Shown here piece by piece: positions 1-9,529 of a DNA stretch of 64,000 nucleotides. Position numbers and translations under genes: made by a program. Position 1 is the stretch's first letter. Each line of letters starts with the position of its first letter. The stretch comes from Streptomyces sp. ML-6 (GTDB lineage Bacteria > Actinomycetota > Actinomycetes > Streptomycetales > Streptomycetaceae): contig NZ_JAOTIK010000001.1 of the NCBI RefSeq assembly GCF_030116705.1, positions 5,918,501-5,982,500 of the forward strand, given 5' to 3'. The notes under the pieces were generated by a model. It worked only from the letters and a program-made list of their open reading frames with translations. It was not told the origin of the DNA and did no database searches.

Positions 1-207
1 GCTGCTGCCCGCGTCGGTGGTGTCTCGTACGGCACCGGCACCGGCCGTAGCAAGAAGGAAGCGGAGCAGCAGGCGGCGGAGTCCGCCTGGCGCGAGATCA
101 GCGCCGCCGCACAGGCACGGGAGGACGCGGCGAAGACCGCTGCCGACGGAGAGGCCGCCGACACCTCTGCCGACCCGTCGCCGTCCACGGACGCCACTCC
201 GGCCTGA
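1..207 (+). CDS. rnc: Ribonuclease III, C-terminal end (partial)
   Basis: The window opens inside this gene; 68 codons and the TGA stop are visible. The visible part is the end of a double-stranded-RNA-binding domain ([20 protein letters not shown]), with the Lys-Lys pair and Ala-rich helix that close this fold in RNase III. A low-complexity Ala/Asp/Ser/Pro tail of about 35 residues follows. RNase III cuts double-stranded RNA in rRNA maturation and mRNA decay; in Streptomyces it is also the antibiotic regulator known as absB. The catalytic domain lies outside the window, so the assignment rests on the dsRBD and on mutM following directly, the usual actinobacterial order. Confidence 0.85.
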   Translation, partial: AAARVGGVSYGTGTGRSKKEAEQQAAESAWREISAAAQAREDAAKTAADGEAADTSADPSPSTDATPA

Positions 208-343
208 CCCGGAAACCCCTCGGTGCCCCGTGCACCGGGGGGCTCTCCCTGCCCGGAAACGTACGCTTTCCTCAGGAACCCCTGCCTTTCCGGGCATCCC
301 CTTTTCTTCTCCTTCCTTCCGCCGTCCCTCCAGGAGCGCCACC

Positions 344-1201
344 GTGCCCGAGCTGCCCGAGGTCGAAGTCGTACGGCGCGGTCTGGAGCGCTGGGTGACC
401 GGCCGCACCATCGCCGACGTCGAGGTGCTGCACCCGCGTGCGGTCCGGCGCCACCTCGCGGGCGGCGCGGATTTCGCGGCCCGGCTCGGCGGCGCCCGCC
501 TCGGGACGGCCATGCGCCGCGGCAAGTACCTCTGGGTGCCGCTGGACGAAGGGGCCGGCTCGCTCCTCGGCCACCTCGGCATGAGCGGCCAGCTCCTCGT
601 ACAGCCCCAGGACGCACCCGACGAGAAGCACCTGCGCGTCCGGATCCGCTTCGACGACGCCCTCGGCACCGAGCTCCGCTTCGTCGACCAGCGGACCTTC
701 GGCGGGCTCTCGCTCCACGAGAACACCCCCGACGGGCTGCCCGACACCATCGCGCACATCGCCCGCGACCCGCTGGACCCGGCCTTCGACGACGCGGCCT
801 TCCACCTGGCCCTGCGCGCGCGCCGGACGACCGTCAAGCGCGCCCTGCTCGACCAGACGCTGATCAGCGGCGTCGGCAACATCTACGCGGACGAGGCGCT
901 CTGGCGCACCGCGCTGCACTACGACCGGCCGACGGCCACCCTCACCCGGCCCAAGGCGGCCGAACTGCTGGGCCACGCCCGCGACGTGATGAACGCGGCG
1001 CTCGACCAGGGCGGCACCAGCTTCGACAGCCTCTACGTCAACGTGAACGGCGAGTCCGGCTACTTCGACCGCTCGCTGGACGCCTACGGACGGGAGGACG
1101 AGCCCTGCCGCCGCTGCGGCACGCCGATCCGCCGCCGCCCGTGGATGAACCGCTCCAGCTACTTCTGCCCGCGCTGCCAGCGTCCGCCGCGCCGGGCCTG
1201 A
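344..1201 (+). CDS. mutM: Formamidopyrimidine-DNA glycosylase (Fpg/MutM)
   Basis: Base-excision repair enzyme of 285 residues that removes oxidised purines such as 8-oxoguanine and nicks the strand. The GTG at 344 is chosen because it places Pro and Glu directly after the initiator (PELPEVE), the N-terminal catalytic signature, and because AGGAG lies just upstream. Lys61 in RRGKYLW matches the conserved DNA-contacting lysine. The C-terminus ends in a four-cysteine zinc finger (CRRC...CPRC). An in-frame upstream extension is open but lacks family similarity. A gap of 136 bases with a pyrimidine-rich tract (about 297-330) separates it from rnc, so it may have its own promoter. Confidence 0.95.
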   Translation: MPELPEVEVVRRGLERWVTGRTIADVEVLHPRAVRRHLAGGADFAARLGGARLGTAMRRGKYLWVPLDEGAGSLLGHLGMSGQLLVQPQDAPDEKHLRVRIRFDDALGTELRFVDQRTFGGLSLHENTPDGLPDTIAHIARDPLDPAFDDAAFHLALRARRTTVKRALLDQTLISGVGNIYADEALWRTALHYDRPTATLTRPKAAELLGHARDVMNAALDQGGTSFDSLYVNVNGESGYFDRSLDAYGREDEPCRRCGTPIRRRPWMNRSSYFCPRCQRPPRRA

Positions 1202-1207
1202 CCCGGC

Positions 1208-1603
1208 TCAGACCTTGTCGGGGTGCGCCCCGTCGTAGTGGTCGCGGGCCCGGAGCACCTCGGGCATCCGGTCCTCGACGAACCGGATCAGCCCGAGCAG
1301 CCGCTCGGCCACCTGCCGGCCCAGGGGCGTCAGTTCGTAGTCGGCGCGCGGCGGATTGGCCGACGGGGCCTCGCGGCGCACCAGACCGTCCCGCTCCAGG
1401 GCCTGCAAGGTCTGGGAGAGCATCTTCTCGCTCACCCCGTCGACGCGGCGCCGGAGCTCGTTGAAACGGAAGCCGCTCTCGTACAGCGCTCCCAGGGTCA
1501 GACCGCCCCAGCGTCCGGTGACGTGCTCCAGCGTGCCGCGGGAGGGGCACTGCCGGGAGAACACGTCGAAAGCCGACTCGGCCTGCGGGGCGTCCTGATC
1601 CAT
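1208..1603 (-). CDS. HxlR-family winged-helix transcriptional regulator
   Basis: A 131-residue DNA-binding protein of the HxlR class. It shows the family's N-terminal Cys (QCPSRGT, about residue 19), the winged-helix core (RFNELRRRVDGVSEKMLSQTL, split here as RFNELRRRV then SEKMLSQTL), and the wing ending DYELTPLGRQV. Such regulators often sense redox stress or electrophiles through the Cys and act on a neighbouring oxidoreductase, but no obvious target is adjacent. It converges on mutM with only six bases between stop codons and lies 112 bases downstream of the CAP-domain gene on the same strand. The target is unknown. Confidence 0.85.
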   Translation of the reverse strand: MDQDAPQAESAFDVFSRQCPSRGTLEHVTGRWGGLTLGALYESGFRFNELRRRVDGVSEKMLSQTLQALERDGLVRREAPSANPPRADYELTPLGRQVAERLLGLIRFVEDRMPEVLRARDHYDGAHPDKV

Positions 1604-1715
1604 GCCGGCCAGCGTAGGCCCGTACGGCGCTCACCACCGGAGTGCGCCTTCCTCCGGTGAGTGCCGGGCCGGGGCAGCGGGCGGGCGGTGTGCGGGGCCG
1701 GGGGAGGGGCGGCGG

Positions 1716-2642
1716 TCAGAAGCCGAATTCCTGGGTCCACCAGGGGCCGCCGGAACCCTGGTGCACGCCGACGCCGAGGGTCTTGTAGTCGCAGTTGAGG
1801 ATGTTCGCCCGGTGACCCGGGCTGTCCATCCAGGCGTCCATCACGGCCTGCGCGTCGGCCTGGCCGCGGGCTATGTTCTCGGCGGCGAGGCCCTTCACGC
1901 CGGCCTTCGAGGCCCGGTCCCAGGGGGAGCGGCCGTCGGGGTCCGTGTGGTCGAAGAAGCCCCGGGCGGCCATGTCCTCGCTGAAGTCCTGGGCGAGGGA
2001 GGCGAGCGGGGAGCTGGCGGTCAGCGGGCTGCAGCCGACCTTCGAGCGCTCCTGGTTGACCAGTGCGAGCACGGCGGCCTGCGCGGAGGAGGCCGGGGCC
2101 GAGGTCACGGACCTGCGGGGGGCCGGGGCGGAGGCGGAGTTCCCCGGCGCGGCCGACGACTTCCCGGCGGCGGGTGCGGAACTTCGCGCGGCCTTGGACC
2201 CGGCGGCCTCGGACGACCGGGACGGCTCGGCCCCGCCGGACCGCTCGGACGCCTCGGGCGTCCTGGGTGTCTTGGAGGAGAAGGTGGACGGGGTGGAGGA
2301 TCCCGCCTTCTTCAGGTCCTCCGCGCGGTCGCTGCCGCGGCCGGCCCGGGCGGAGGAGGTGCCGCGTTCGTCCGGGGCGGAGGCGGTGCCGTCCTGGCCC
2401 GGCAGGTCCGATTCCCCCTCCGGGCGCACCTGGTCGGAGGCGCCGCCGCCGATCGTGTAGGTGTCGCCCCCGCCGGGCAGCAGGCCCGAGCTCATCGCCA
2501 CGGCTCCCACGGCGAGCGCCGCGGAGACGCCGACCACCCCGGTACGGATGGGGCCCGCGGAACGCTTCCTGCGGTGGCCGCGGGGCCGGGCCTCGCCGCT
2601 CCCGGTGGCAGGAGCTGCGGCGGAGCGGCTGTGGCGTCCCAT
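1716..2642 (-). CDS. Secreted CAP/SCP-domain protein
   Basis: A 308-residue exported protein. A basic N-terminus (HRRKRS-type) precedes a hydrophobic segment near residues 45-67, a signal or membrane anchor. A long disordered Ser/Ala/Pro/Glu-rich linker follows, then a C-terminal CAP (SCP/PR-1) domain of about 120 residues with LVNQERSKVGC, HTDPDGRSPWDR, AENIARGQ and SPGHRANIL. The His and Glu of these motifs form the CAP cavity. The start at 2642 (MGRHSR) is preferred over an upstream in-frame ATG at 2735 because related Streptomyces proteins begin this way. CAP proteins are extracellular and their bacterial function is poorly defined; a cell-wall or lipid-binding role is possible. Confidence 0.85.
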   Translation of the reverse strand: MGRHSRSAAAPATGSGEARPRGHRRKRSAGPIRTGVVGVSAALAVGAVAMSSGLLPGGGDTYTIGGGASDQVRPEGESDLPGQDGTASAPDERGTSSARAGRGSDRAEDLKKAGSSTPSTFSSKTPRTPEASERSGGAEPSRSSEAAGSKAARSSAPAAGKSSAAPGNSASAPAPRRSVTSAPASSAQAAVLALVNQERSKVGCSPLTASSPLASLAQDFSEDMAARGFFDHTDPDGRSPWDRASKAGVKGLAAENIARGQADAQAVMDAWMDSPGHRANILNCDYKTLGVGVHQGSGGPWWTQEFGF

Positions 2643-2778
2643 CTGCTGAGCCCTTCCGAGGGTCTGGACGCCGCTTCCGACGCCGAGGTGCTTCACCCGA
2701 ACGGGTGAGGTCGTTGCGACGGGACTGTACGCCATGGCCTGGGACCGGGATGTGCTCCGGGGCCAACCGGCCGGTTAG

Positions 2779-2820
2779 CGTTCGGGCATGGACGAAGACC
2801 GTTCGGGCATGAACGAAGAC
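2779..2820 (+). repeat. 21-bp tandem duplication spanning the acylphosphatase start codon
   Basis: Positions 2779-2799 and 2800-2820 are two copies of a 21-base unit differing at one base (ATGGAC versus ATGAAC). Each contains an in-frame ATG (2788 and 2809) and seven codons, so the duplication extends the protein by seven residues (DEDRSGM before NEDVRL). A TAGCGT hexamer at 2776-2781 lies six bases before the first ATG. Confidence 0.85.
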
Positions 2821-3090
2821 GTACGACTCACCGCGTGGGTGCGCGGCCGCGTGCAGCGGGTGGGGTTCCGTTGGTTCACCAGAGCGAACGCACTGGAGAT
2901 CGGCGGCCTCACCGGCTTCGCCCTCAACCTCGACGACGGCAGGGTGCAGGTCGTCGCCGAGGGACGGCGGGAGGACTGCCACCGCCTGCTGGAGTGGCTG
3001 CGTTCGGACGACACACCCGGCCGCGTGGACGGCGTCACTGAGATATGGGACACCCCGCGCGGTGGTTACGAGGGCTTCGAGATCCGCTGA
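2788..3090 (+). CDS. acyP: Acylphosphatase
   Basis: A 100-residue enzyme that hydrolyses the carboxyl-phosphate bond of acyl phosphates. The family signature is clear: [13 protein letters not shown], with the catalytic Arg in GVxFR context, followed by [18 protein letters not shown], which carries the catalytic Asn. Two in-frame ATG codons lie in a tandem duplication; the second (2809) gives the typical 93-residue length, while the first would be a leaderless start behind a TANNNT hexamer. A strong hairpin follows directly after the stop. Acylphosphatase upstream of smc is the usual Streptomyces order. Confidence 0.93.
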   Translation: MDEDRSGMNEDVRLTAWVRGRVQRVGFRWFTRANALEIGGLTGFALNLDDGRVQVVAEGRREDCHRLLEWLRSDDTPGRVDGVTEIWDTPRGGYEGFEIR

Positions 3091-3113
3091 CGCGGCCCCG
3101 TTCCGGGGCTGCG
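3091..3113 (+). terminator. Hairpin terminator after acylphosphatase
   Basis: A 10-bp stem (3091-3100 with 3104-3113, one G-U pair) with a three-base TTC loop starts immediately after the TGA stop. There is no U-run, as is usual for Streptomyces terminators. Confidence 0.6.
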
Positions 3114-3530
3114 GACGCCGCCGTGTTCGGGCCGTGTTCGAGCTGTGGCGGGGGGTGGTGTGACGGGGCTCGCACCCCCGCACACATGAAATGACCTGCG
3201 GATTGACCGGGTGGTTGCCAAGTTTCGTCCGGCGTGCCAGGCTGCCACGGTAAGGATGATCTCCACGCCCTCCAGGGCCCCGCAGGAGAGACGCGCCGCA
3301 TGATCGTCGAGCCGCGCGCCCCCGGGATGCCCGCCTCCACGGGGCGTGATCGTGTTGACCGTCAAACTTTTTGGTGAGACTCTGAAATCCCCGCGCACCT
3401 CAGCTGTTCGGCAGGGCTGTTTGGCAGCAGAACAGCAGTGATGACAGATGCACTGCCGAGCACCGCGGGTGCGATTCCCTCACGACCCACACCGCATCGG
3501 TCGGTCACTCAGTGTGGAGGACCATCCATC
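3114..3530. other. Intergenic stretch, probable promoter region of the small coiled-coil gene
   Basis: No convincing gene is seen in 417 bases. The sequence around 3350-3395 is less GC-rich than its surroundings and contains TTGACC at 3355-3360, a good -35 match, but no clear -10 hexamer lies at 17-18 bases. An AGTGTGGAGG ribosome-binding stretch at about 3510-3519 precedes the next gene. Confidence 0.4.
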
Positions 3531-3743
3531 ATGGCAAAGGCGCTTCTCGGTTACGTCGGCGGTTCCGACCCGCGACTCCTCGCCGAGATGCGACGGCTCC
3601 AGCAGCGCGTCCAGGACCTCGAATCCGAGCTCGTACGGATCCAGGGCGAGAACGACGCGCTGAACGCCGCCGCACAGCACCAAGAGTCGCTGCTCGACAG
3701 CATCGACATCGACGTCCCTCAGGCGGAGCCGGCGCTGACCTGA
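3531..3743 (+). CDS. Small conserved coiled-coil protein upstream of smc
   Basis: A 70-residue protein with no recognised enzyme domain. After a short MAKALLGYVGG head, residues about 14-50 form an uninterrupted heptad-like helix (MRRLQQRVQDLESELVRIQ), probably a coiled coil, followed by an acidic tail. The ATG at 3531 is chosen because a GTGGAGG ribosome-binding site sits about 11 bases upstream; an in-frame ATG at 3438 lacks one. A small protein of this type sits here in Streptomyces genomes as I recall them. The function is unknown; its place between acyP and smc says little, since a 358-base gap separates it from smc. Confidence 0.75.
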   Translation: MAKALLGYVGGSDPRLLAEMRRLQQRVQDLESELVRIQGENDALNAAAQHQESLLDSIDIDVPQAEPALT

Positions 3744-4101
3744 CCGACGGCCCCCAGGGGCCGGTCGGGCCGTCCACGCCAGCCGTCCGAGACCATCACC
3801 CGGATCGTCGCCGGATCATCGGAGATCGCTGCTCTTGATCTGTCACGCCCGTGACATGTCCTGGATCCGTCATGCGCAGCCGCAGCAACGAAACCGCGCA
3901 CCGGCACCACCGCGCGCGCTGCAACACGAAAAAGATTTGCAAGGGGCGCTTCGGCGTCCCTTCTTTCTTTTTCCGCCGGAATTTTCTTTTCCGTCCGGAC
4001 CCGCGCGGGGCCCCGCCCCGGCGTACACCCCTTCCCTTAACGTCTGATGTGCCCTGCACCTTCATCAGCGAAACCGAGAGCGAAAGGTAGAGTCCGGCGG
4101 C
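3744..4101. other. Intergenic stretch upstream of smc
   Basis: No gene is seen. The stretch holds an unusually T-rich tract for this genome (about 3955-4000, runs of TTTCTTTTT and TTTTCTTTT) and the 12-mer TCCCTTAACGTC at 4033-4044. The same 12-mer occurs upstream of ftsH at 22710-22721. TAACGT inside it fits a TANNNT -10 element. A GAAAGG ribosome-binding site at about 4081-4086 precedes smc. Confidence 0.45.
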
Positions 4102-7100
4102 GTGCACCTCAAGGCCCTCACCCTGCGTGGTTTCAAGTCGTTCGCCTCCGCCACGACGCTGCGGTTCGAACCCGGCATCACGTGCGTCGTCGGCCCCAAC
4201 GGATCGGGCAAGTCCAATGTGGTGGACGCGCTCTCCTGGGTCATGGGGGAACAGGGGGCCAAGTCCCTGCGCGGCGGCAAGATGGAGGACGTGATCTTCG
4301 CCGGCACCACCGGGCGGCCGCCGCTCGGCCGGGCCGAGGTGTCGCTGACCATCGACAACTCCGACGGCGCACTGCCCATCGAGTACGCCGAGGTGACGAT
4401 CACCCGGATCATGTTCCGCAACGGCGGCAGCGAGTACCAGATCAACGGCGACACCTGCCGGCTGCTGGACATCCAGGAACTCCTCTCCGACTCGGGCATC
4501 GGCCGCGAGATGCACGTCATCGTGGGCCAGGGCCAGCTGGACTCCGTGCTCCACGCCGATCCGATGGGCCGTCGCGCGTTCATCGAGGAAGCCGCGGGCG
4601 TGCTCAAGCACCGCAAGCGGAAGGAGAAGGCGCTGCGGAAACTGGACGCGATGGGGGCCAACCTGGCCCGCGTCCAGGACCTGACCGACGAACTGCGGCG
4701 ACAGCTGAAGCCGCTCGGCCGGCAGGCGGCCGTGGCGCGCCGGGCCGCCGTCATCCAGGCCGATCTGCGCGACGCCAGACTGCGGCTGCTCGCCGACGAC
4801 CTGGTGCGGCTGCGCACCGCGCTGCGCAGCGAGATCGCCGACGAGGCCGCGCTCAAGCAGCGCCGGGAGGCGGCGGAGCGGGAGCTCAAGGCGGCCCTGG
4901 CGCGCGAGGCGGAGCTGGAGGACGAGGTGCGGCGGCTGACGCCGCGGCTCCAGCGGGCCCAGCAGACCTGGTACGAACTGTCGCAGCTGGCGGAGCGGGT
5001 GCGCGGCACGATCTCGCTGGCCGACGCCCGGGTGAAGAGCGCCACCGCCCCCGCCGTGGAGGAGCGGCGCGGTCGCGACCCGGAGGACATGGAGCGGGAG
5101 GCCGCCCGGATCCGTGAGCAGGAGGCGGAGCTGGAGGCCGCGCTGACGGCGGCTGAACACGCGCTGGAGGACACCGCGGCCCACCGCGCCGAGCTGGAGC
5201 GGGAACTGGCGGCCGAGGAGCGCAGGCTCAAGGACGCGGCCCGCGCCATCGCGGACCGCCGCGAAGGGCTCGCCCGGCTGAACGGCCAGGTCAACGCGGC
5301 CCGCAGCCGCGCCGGTTCGGCCCAGGCCGAGATCGACCGGCTGGCCGCCTCCCGGGACGAGGCGCGGGACCGGGCGGTCGCCGCCCAGGAGGAGTACGAA
5401 CAGCTCAAGGCCGAGGTCGAGGGCCTGGACGCCGGTGACGCGGAGCTCGCCGAACGGCACGAGGCCGCCAAGCGGGAACTCGCGGAGGCCGAGGCGGCGC
5501 TCTCCGCGAGCCGGGAAGCGGCCTCCGCCGCCGAGCGGGAACGGGCGGCGGTCGCGGCCCGCCACGAGGCGCTGGCGCTCGGCCTGCGGCGCAAGGACGG
5601 CACGGGCGCGCTGCTCGGCGCGCGGGACCGGCTGTCGGGACTGCTCGGGCCGGCCGCGGAACTCCTGACGGTGGAACCCGGGTACGAGGTCGCCGTGGCC
5701 TCGGCCCTGGGCGCGGCGGCGGACGCGGTCGCGGTGACGGACCCGGCCGCGGCGGCGGAGGCGATCCGGCTGCTGCGCAAGGAGGACGCGGGGCGGGCGG
5801 CGCTGCTGCTGGGCGGGGTGCGCGCCGGGGTTCCCGACCAGGGCGGCGCCCCCGACGCCGGTGCCCCAGACCGTTCCTCCGCCGACCGTTCCCCCGGAGG
5901 GGAGGGCGGGGCGGCCGGGCGGGTGCCCGGGCAGGCCCAGGGGGCGGACGACACGGCCGGGCCCCGTACGGCCGGGCAGGCGGTCGCCGTCGCCGTGGGC
6001 GGAGCGCACGCCGTGGCCGGTCTCGTCCGCGGGCCCGCCGGACTGATGGACGCCGTCCGCGCGCTGGTGCGGGACGTGGTGGTCGTCGACACGCTGGAGG
6101 ACGCCGAGAAGCTCGTCTCCGTGCACCCGGAGCTGACGGCCGTGACCACCGAGGGGGACGTTCTCTCTGCCCGGTTCGCGCACGGGGGCTCCGCCGGGGC
6201 GCCGAGCCTGCTCGAAGTACAGGCATCGGTCGACGAGGCCGCCGCCCGGCTGGAGGAACTGGCCGTCCGGTGCGTGGAGTCGGCCGAGGCGCAGCGGATC
6301 GCGGGGGAGCGGCGCAGGGCGAGCGCCGGACTGGTCGAGGAGATCGGGGAGCGGCGCCGGGCCGCCGAGCGGGAGAAGTCCGGGGTGGCCCAGCAGCTGG
6401 GGCGGCTGGCCGGGCAGGCGCGCGGGGCGGCGGGCGAGGCCGAGCGGATGACCGCGGCGGCCGCCCGCGCCCAGGAGGCGCTGGAACGGGCGACGGCGGA
6501 GGCCGAGGAACTGGCCGAGCGGCTGCTCGTCGCCGAGGAGACGCCGGTGGAGGAGGAGCCGGACACCTCCGTGCGCGACCGGCTCGCCGCCGACGGCGCC
6601 AACGCCCGCCAGACCGAGATGGAGGCCCGCCTCCAGGTGCGCACCCACGAGGAGCGGGTCAAGGGCCTCGCGGGCCGGGCGGACTCCCTCGACCGGGGCG
6701 CCCGCGCCGAACGGGAGGCCCGCGCCCGTGCCGAGCGGCGCCGCGCCCGGCTGCGCCACGAGACCGAGGTCGCCTCCGCCGTCGCGTCCGGCGCCCGTCA
6801 ACTGCTCGCCCACGTCGAGGTCTCCGTCGTACGGGCCGAGCGGGAGCGGACCGCGGCCGAGGCGGCGAAGGCGGAACGGGAACGGGACCTGGCGGCCGGG
6901 CGCGAGCGGGGCCGCGACCTCAAGGCCGAGCTGGACAAGCTCACCGACTCCGTCCACCGGGGCGAGGTGCTCGGTGCCGAGAAGCGGCTGCGGATAGAGC
7001 AACTGGAGACGAAGGCGCTGGAGGAGCTGGGCGTCGAACCGGCCGGGCTGGTCGCCGAGTACGGCCCCGACCAGCTCGTACCGCCCTCGCCGGCCGCCGA

Positions 7101-7803
7101 GGGCGAGGAACTGCCGCAGGACCCGGAGCATCCGCGCAACCAGCCGAAGCCGTTCGTCAGGGCCGAGCAGGAGAAGCGGCTGAAGTCGGCCGAACGGGCG
7201 TATCAGCAACTCGGGAAGGTGAATCCGCTCGCCCTGGAGGAGTTCGCCGCCCTGGAGGAGCGGCACAAGTTCCTCTCCGAGCAGCTGGAGGACCTGAAGA
7301 AGACCAGGGCCGATCTGATGCAGGTCGTCAAGGAGGTCGACGAGCGGGTCGAGCAGGTGTTCACGGAGGCGTACCGGGACACGGCCCGGGAGTTCGAGGG
7401 CGTGTTCTCGCGGCTCTTCCCGGGCGGCGAGGGGCGGCTCGTGCTGACCGACCCGGACAACATGCTCGCCACCGGTGTGGACGTCGAGGCCCGGCCGCCC
7501 GGCAAGAAGGTCAAGCGGCTCTCGCTGCTCTCCGGCGGCGAACGCTCGCTCACGGCCGTGGCGTTGCTGGTCTCGATCTTCAAGGCCAGGCCGAGCCCCT
7601 TCTACGTGATGGACGAGGTCGAGGCGGCGCTGGACGACACCAACCTGCAGCGGCTGATCCGGATCATGGAGGAGCTCCAGGAGAGCTCGCAGCTCATCGT
7701 GATCACGCACCAGAAGCGGACGATGGAGGTCGCCGACGCGCTGTACGGCGTCTCGATGCAGGGCGACGGCGTCTCGAAGGTGATCAGCCAGCGGCTGCGC
7801 TGA
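4102..7803 (+). CDS. smc: Chromosome segregation ATPase SMC
   Basis: A 1233-residue structural-maintenance-of-chromosomes protein that dimerises and, with ScpA and ScpB, compacts and segregates the chromosome. The N-terminal head has Walker A GPNGSGKS (residues about 32-39) and the Q-loop region IVGQGQLD. Two long Glu/Arg/Ala-rich coiled-coil arms flank a hinge near residues 500-690. The C-terminal head has the signature LLSGGERSLTA (about 1140) and Walker B FYVMDEVEAALDD (about 1166). The hinge carries a Gly/Pro/Ala/Asp-rich insertion of about 60 residues (573-630) that breaks the domain. The GTG start is supported by the immediate SMC head sequence HLKALTLRGFKSF. Confidence 0.97.
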   Translation: MHLKALTLRGFKSFASATTLRFEPGITCVVGPNGSGKSNVVDALSWVMGEQGAKSLRGGKMEDVIFAGTTGRPPLGRAEVSLTIDNSDGALPIEYAEVTITRIMFRNGGSEYQINGDTCRLLDIQELLSDSGIGREMHVIVGQGQLDSVLHADPMGRRAFIEEAAGVLKHRKRKEKALRKLDAMGANLARVQDLTDELRRQLKPLGRQAAVARRAAVIQADLRDARLRLLADDLVRLRTALRSEIADEAALKQRREAAERELKAALAREAELEDEVRRLTPRLQRAQQTWYELSQLAERVRGTISLADARVKSATAPAVEERRGRDPEDMEREAARIREQEAELEAALTAAEHALEDTAAHRAELERELAAEERRLKDAARAIADRREGLARLNGQVNAARSRAGSAQAEIDRLAASRDEARDRAVAAQEEYEQLKAEVEGLDAGDAELAERHEAAKRELAEAEAALSASREAASAAERERAAVAARHEALALGLRRKDGTGALLGARDRLSGLLGPAAELLTVEPGYEVAVASALGAAADAVAVTDPAAAAEAIRLLRKEDAGRAALLLGGVRAGVPDQGGAPDAGAPDRSSADRSPGGEGGAAGRVPGQAQGADDTAGPRTAGQAVAVAVGGAHAVAGLVRGPAGLMDAVRALVRDVVVVDTLEDAEKLVSVHPELTAVTTEGDVLSARFAHGGSAGAPSLLEVQASVDEAAARLEELAVRCVESAEAQRIAGERRRASAGLVEEIGERRRAAEREKSGVAQQLGRLAGQARGAAGEAERMTAAAARAQEALERATAEAEELAERLLVAEETPVEEEPDTSVRDRLAADGANARQTEMEARLQVRTHEERVKGLAGRADSLDRGARAEREARARAERRRARLRHETEVASAVASGARQLLAHVEVSVVRAERERTAAEAAKAERERDLAAGRERGRDLKAELDKLTDSVHRGEVLGAEKRLRIEQLETKALEELGVEPAGLVAEYGPDQLVPPSPAAEGEELPQDPEHPRNQPKPFVRAEQEKRLKSAERAYQQLGKVNPLALEEFAALEERHKFLSEQLEDLKKTRADLMQVVKEVDERVEQVFTEAYRDTAREFEGVFSRLFPGGEGRLVLTDPDNMLATGVDVEARPPGKKVKRLSLLSGGERSLTAVALLVSIFKARPSPFYVMDEVEAALDDTNLQRLIRIMEELQESSQLIVITHQKRTMEVADALYGVSMQGDGVSKVISQRLR

Positions 7804-8009
7804 GCCCTCACCCCGCCTTCAAGGCATCGATGAGTCCTTCGGGTGCTTCCGGGCCTTCCGGGGGTGACTCCTGAGTTGGAGTTCAAGCCCTGATGTCTGG
7901 ATGCCTGTGGTGCGGTGTCTGTTTTCAAGTGGTGTTGGCCGGGAAGTTGTGCGCCACTTGGAGGGGTTCGCCCCCCACCTGACGACGCGGCCAGGCATCA
8001 GGAGTTCAT

Positions 8010-9428
8010 GTGACCAACACCTCGCAGGGACCGGCGTCCGGAGCCCGAGCTGCCCACCCGGACCACCTGGGCCATGTCATCTTCATCACCGCGGCCGCCG
8101 CGATGGGCGGTTTCCTGTTCGGTTACGACAGCTCCGTCATCAACGGCGCGGTCGAGGCGATCCGCAGCCGCTACGCCATCGGCTCCGGAACGCTCGCCCA
8201 GGTCATCGCCATCGCCCTGATCGGCTGCGCGATCGGCGCGGCCACCGCGGGGCGCATCGCCGACCGCATCGGCCGCATCCGTTGCATGCAGATCGCCGCC
8301 CTGCTCTTCACCGTCAGCGCCGTCGGCTCCGCGCTCCCGTTCGCGCTCTGGGACCTGGCGATGTGGCGCATCATCGGCGGTTTCGCCATCGGCATGGCCT
8401 CGGTGATCGGACCGGCGTACATCGCCGAGGTCTCGCCGCCCGCCTACCGCGGCCGGCTCGGCTCCTTCCAGCAGGCGGCGATCGTCATCGGCATCGCCAT
8501 CTCCCAGCTGGTCAACTACGGCATCCTGCAACTCGCCGACGGCGACCAGCGCGGCCGGATCGGCGGCCTGGAGGCCTGGCAGTGGATGCTCGGCGTGATG
8601 GTCGTCCCGGCCCTCCTGTACGGGCTGCTGTCGTTCGCGATCCCCGAGTCGCCGCGGTTTTTGATCTCGGTCGGCAGGAAGGACCGGGCCCGGCGGATCC
8701 TGGAGGAGGTCGAGGGGCACACCGTCGACCTCGACGCCCGGGTGGCCGAGATCGAGACCGCCATGCACCGTGAGCACAAGTCCACGTTCAAGGACCTGCT
8801 CGGCGGCCGCTTCGGCTTCCTGCCGATCGTCTGGATCGGCATCGGGCTCTCGGTCTTCCAGCAACTCGTCGGCATCAACGTGGCGTTCTACTACTCGGCG
8901 ACGCTCTGGCAGTCCGTCGGCATCGACCCGACCGCCTCCTTCTTCTACTCGTTCACCACCTCCATCATCAACATCGTCGGTACCGTCATCGCGATGGTCC
9001 TGGTGGACCGGGTGGGCCGCAAACCGCTCGCCCTGGTGGGTTCCACCGGCATGGCCCTCGCCCTCGCCTGCGAGGCATGGGCCTTCTCCGCCGACCTGAT
9101 CGACGGCAAACTGCCCAGCCCCCAGGGCCCCGTGGCGCTCGTCGCGGCCCATGTGTTCGTACTGTTCTTCGCCCTGTCGTGGGGCGTCGTCGTCTGGGTC
9201 TTCCTCGGCGAGATGTTCCCCAACCGGATCCGCGCCGCCGCCCTCGGGGTCGCCGCGTCCGCGCAGTGGCTCGCCAACTGGGCGATCACCGCGAGCTTCC
9301 CGAGTCTGTCCGACTGGAACCTCTCGGGCACGTACATCATCTACGCGTGCTTCGCCACGCTCTCGATCCCCTTCGTGCTCAAGTTCGTGAAGGAGACCAA
9401 GGGCAAGGCGCTGGAGGAGATGGGCTGA
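8010..9428 (+). CDS. glcP: Glucose permease, sugar-porter MFS transporter (GlcP)
   Basis: A 472-residue, 12-helix proton-sugar symporter of the major facilitator superfamily. Sugar-porter motifs are visible: GRIADRIGRIRCM between helices 2 and 3, PESPRFL after helix 6, QQLVGINVAFYYS in helix 7, VDRVGRKPL between helices 8 and 9, and PSLSDWN then KETKGKALEEM at the end. The GTG at 8010 has CAGGAG about six bases upstream. In S. coelicolor the glucose permease gene glcP1 lies directly after smc, so both sequence and position support glucose as substrate. Glucose entry through GlcP feeds glucose kinase and carbon catabolite control. Confidence 0.92.
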   Translation: MTNTSQGPASGARAAHPDHLGHVIFITAAAAMGGFLFGYDSSVINGAVEAIRSRYAIGSGTLAQVIAIALIGCAIGAATAGRIADRIGRIRCMQIAALLFTVSAVGSALPFALWDLAMWRIIGGFAIGMASVIGPAYIAEVSPPAYRGRLGSFQQAAIVIGIAISQLVNYGILQLADGDQRGRIGGLEAWQWMLGVMVVPALLYGLLSFAIPESPRFLISVGRKDRARRILEEVEGHTVDLDARVAEIETAMHREHKSTFKDLLGGRFGFLPIVWIGIGLSVFQQLVGINVAFYYSATLWQSVGIDPTASFFYSFTTSIINIVGTVIAMVLVDRVGRKPLALVGSTGMALALACEAWAFSADLIDGKLPSPQGPVALVAAHVFVLFFALSWGVVVWVFLGEMFPNRIRAAALGVAASAQWLANWAITASFPSLSDWNLSGTYIIYACFATLSIPFVLKFVKETKGKALEEMG

Positions 9429-9529
9429 CCCCCGCTGTCCTCACAGGCCCAGAGGGCCCCGCAGGCCCCGCTGCCCCGCCGGTCCGGGGCCGTGCGGTCG
9501 TGCGGTCGCACAGTCGTGGCGGCCGCCGG

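Noticed and set aside
3796..7710. A 1304-codon open frame on the minus strand opposite smc
   Set aside because: It is the antisense of smc, rich in Leu/Gly/Arg from GC bias, with no domain. The plus-strand SMC motifs are unambiguous.
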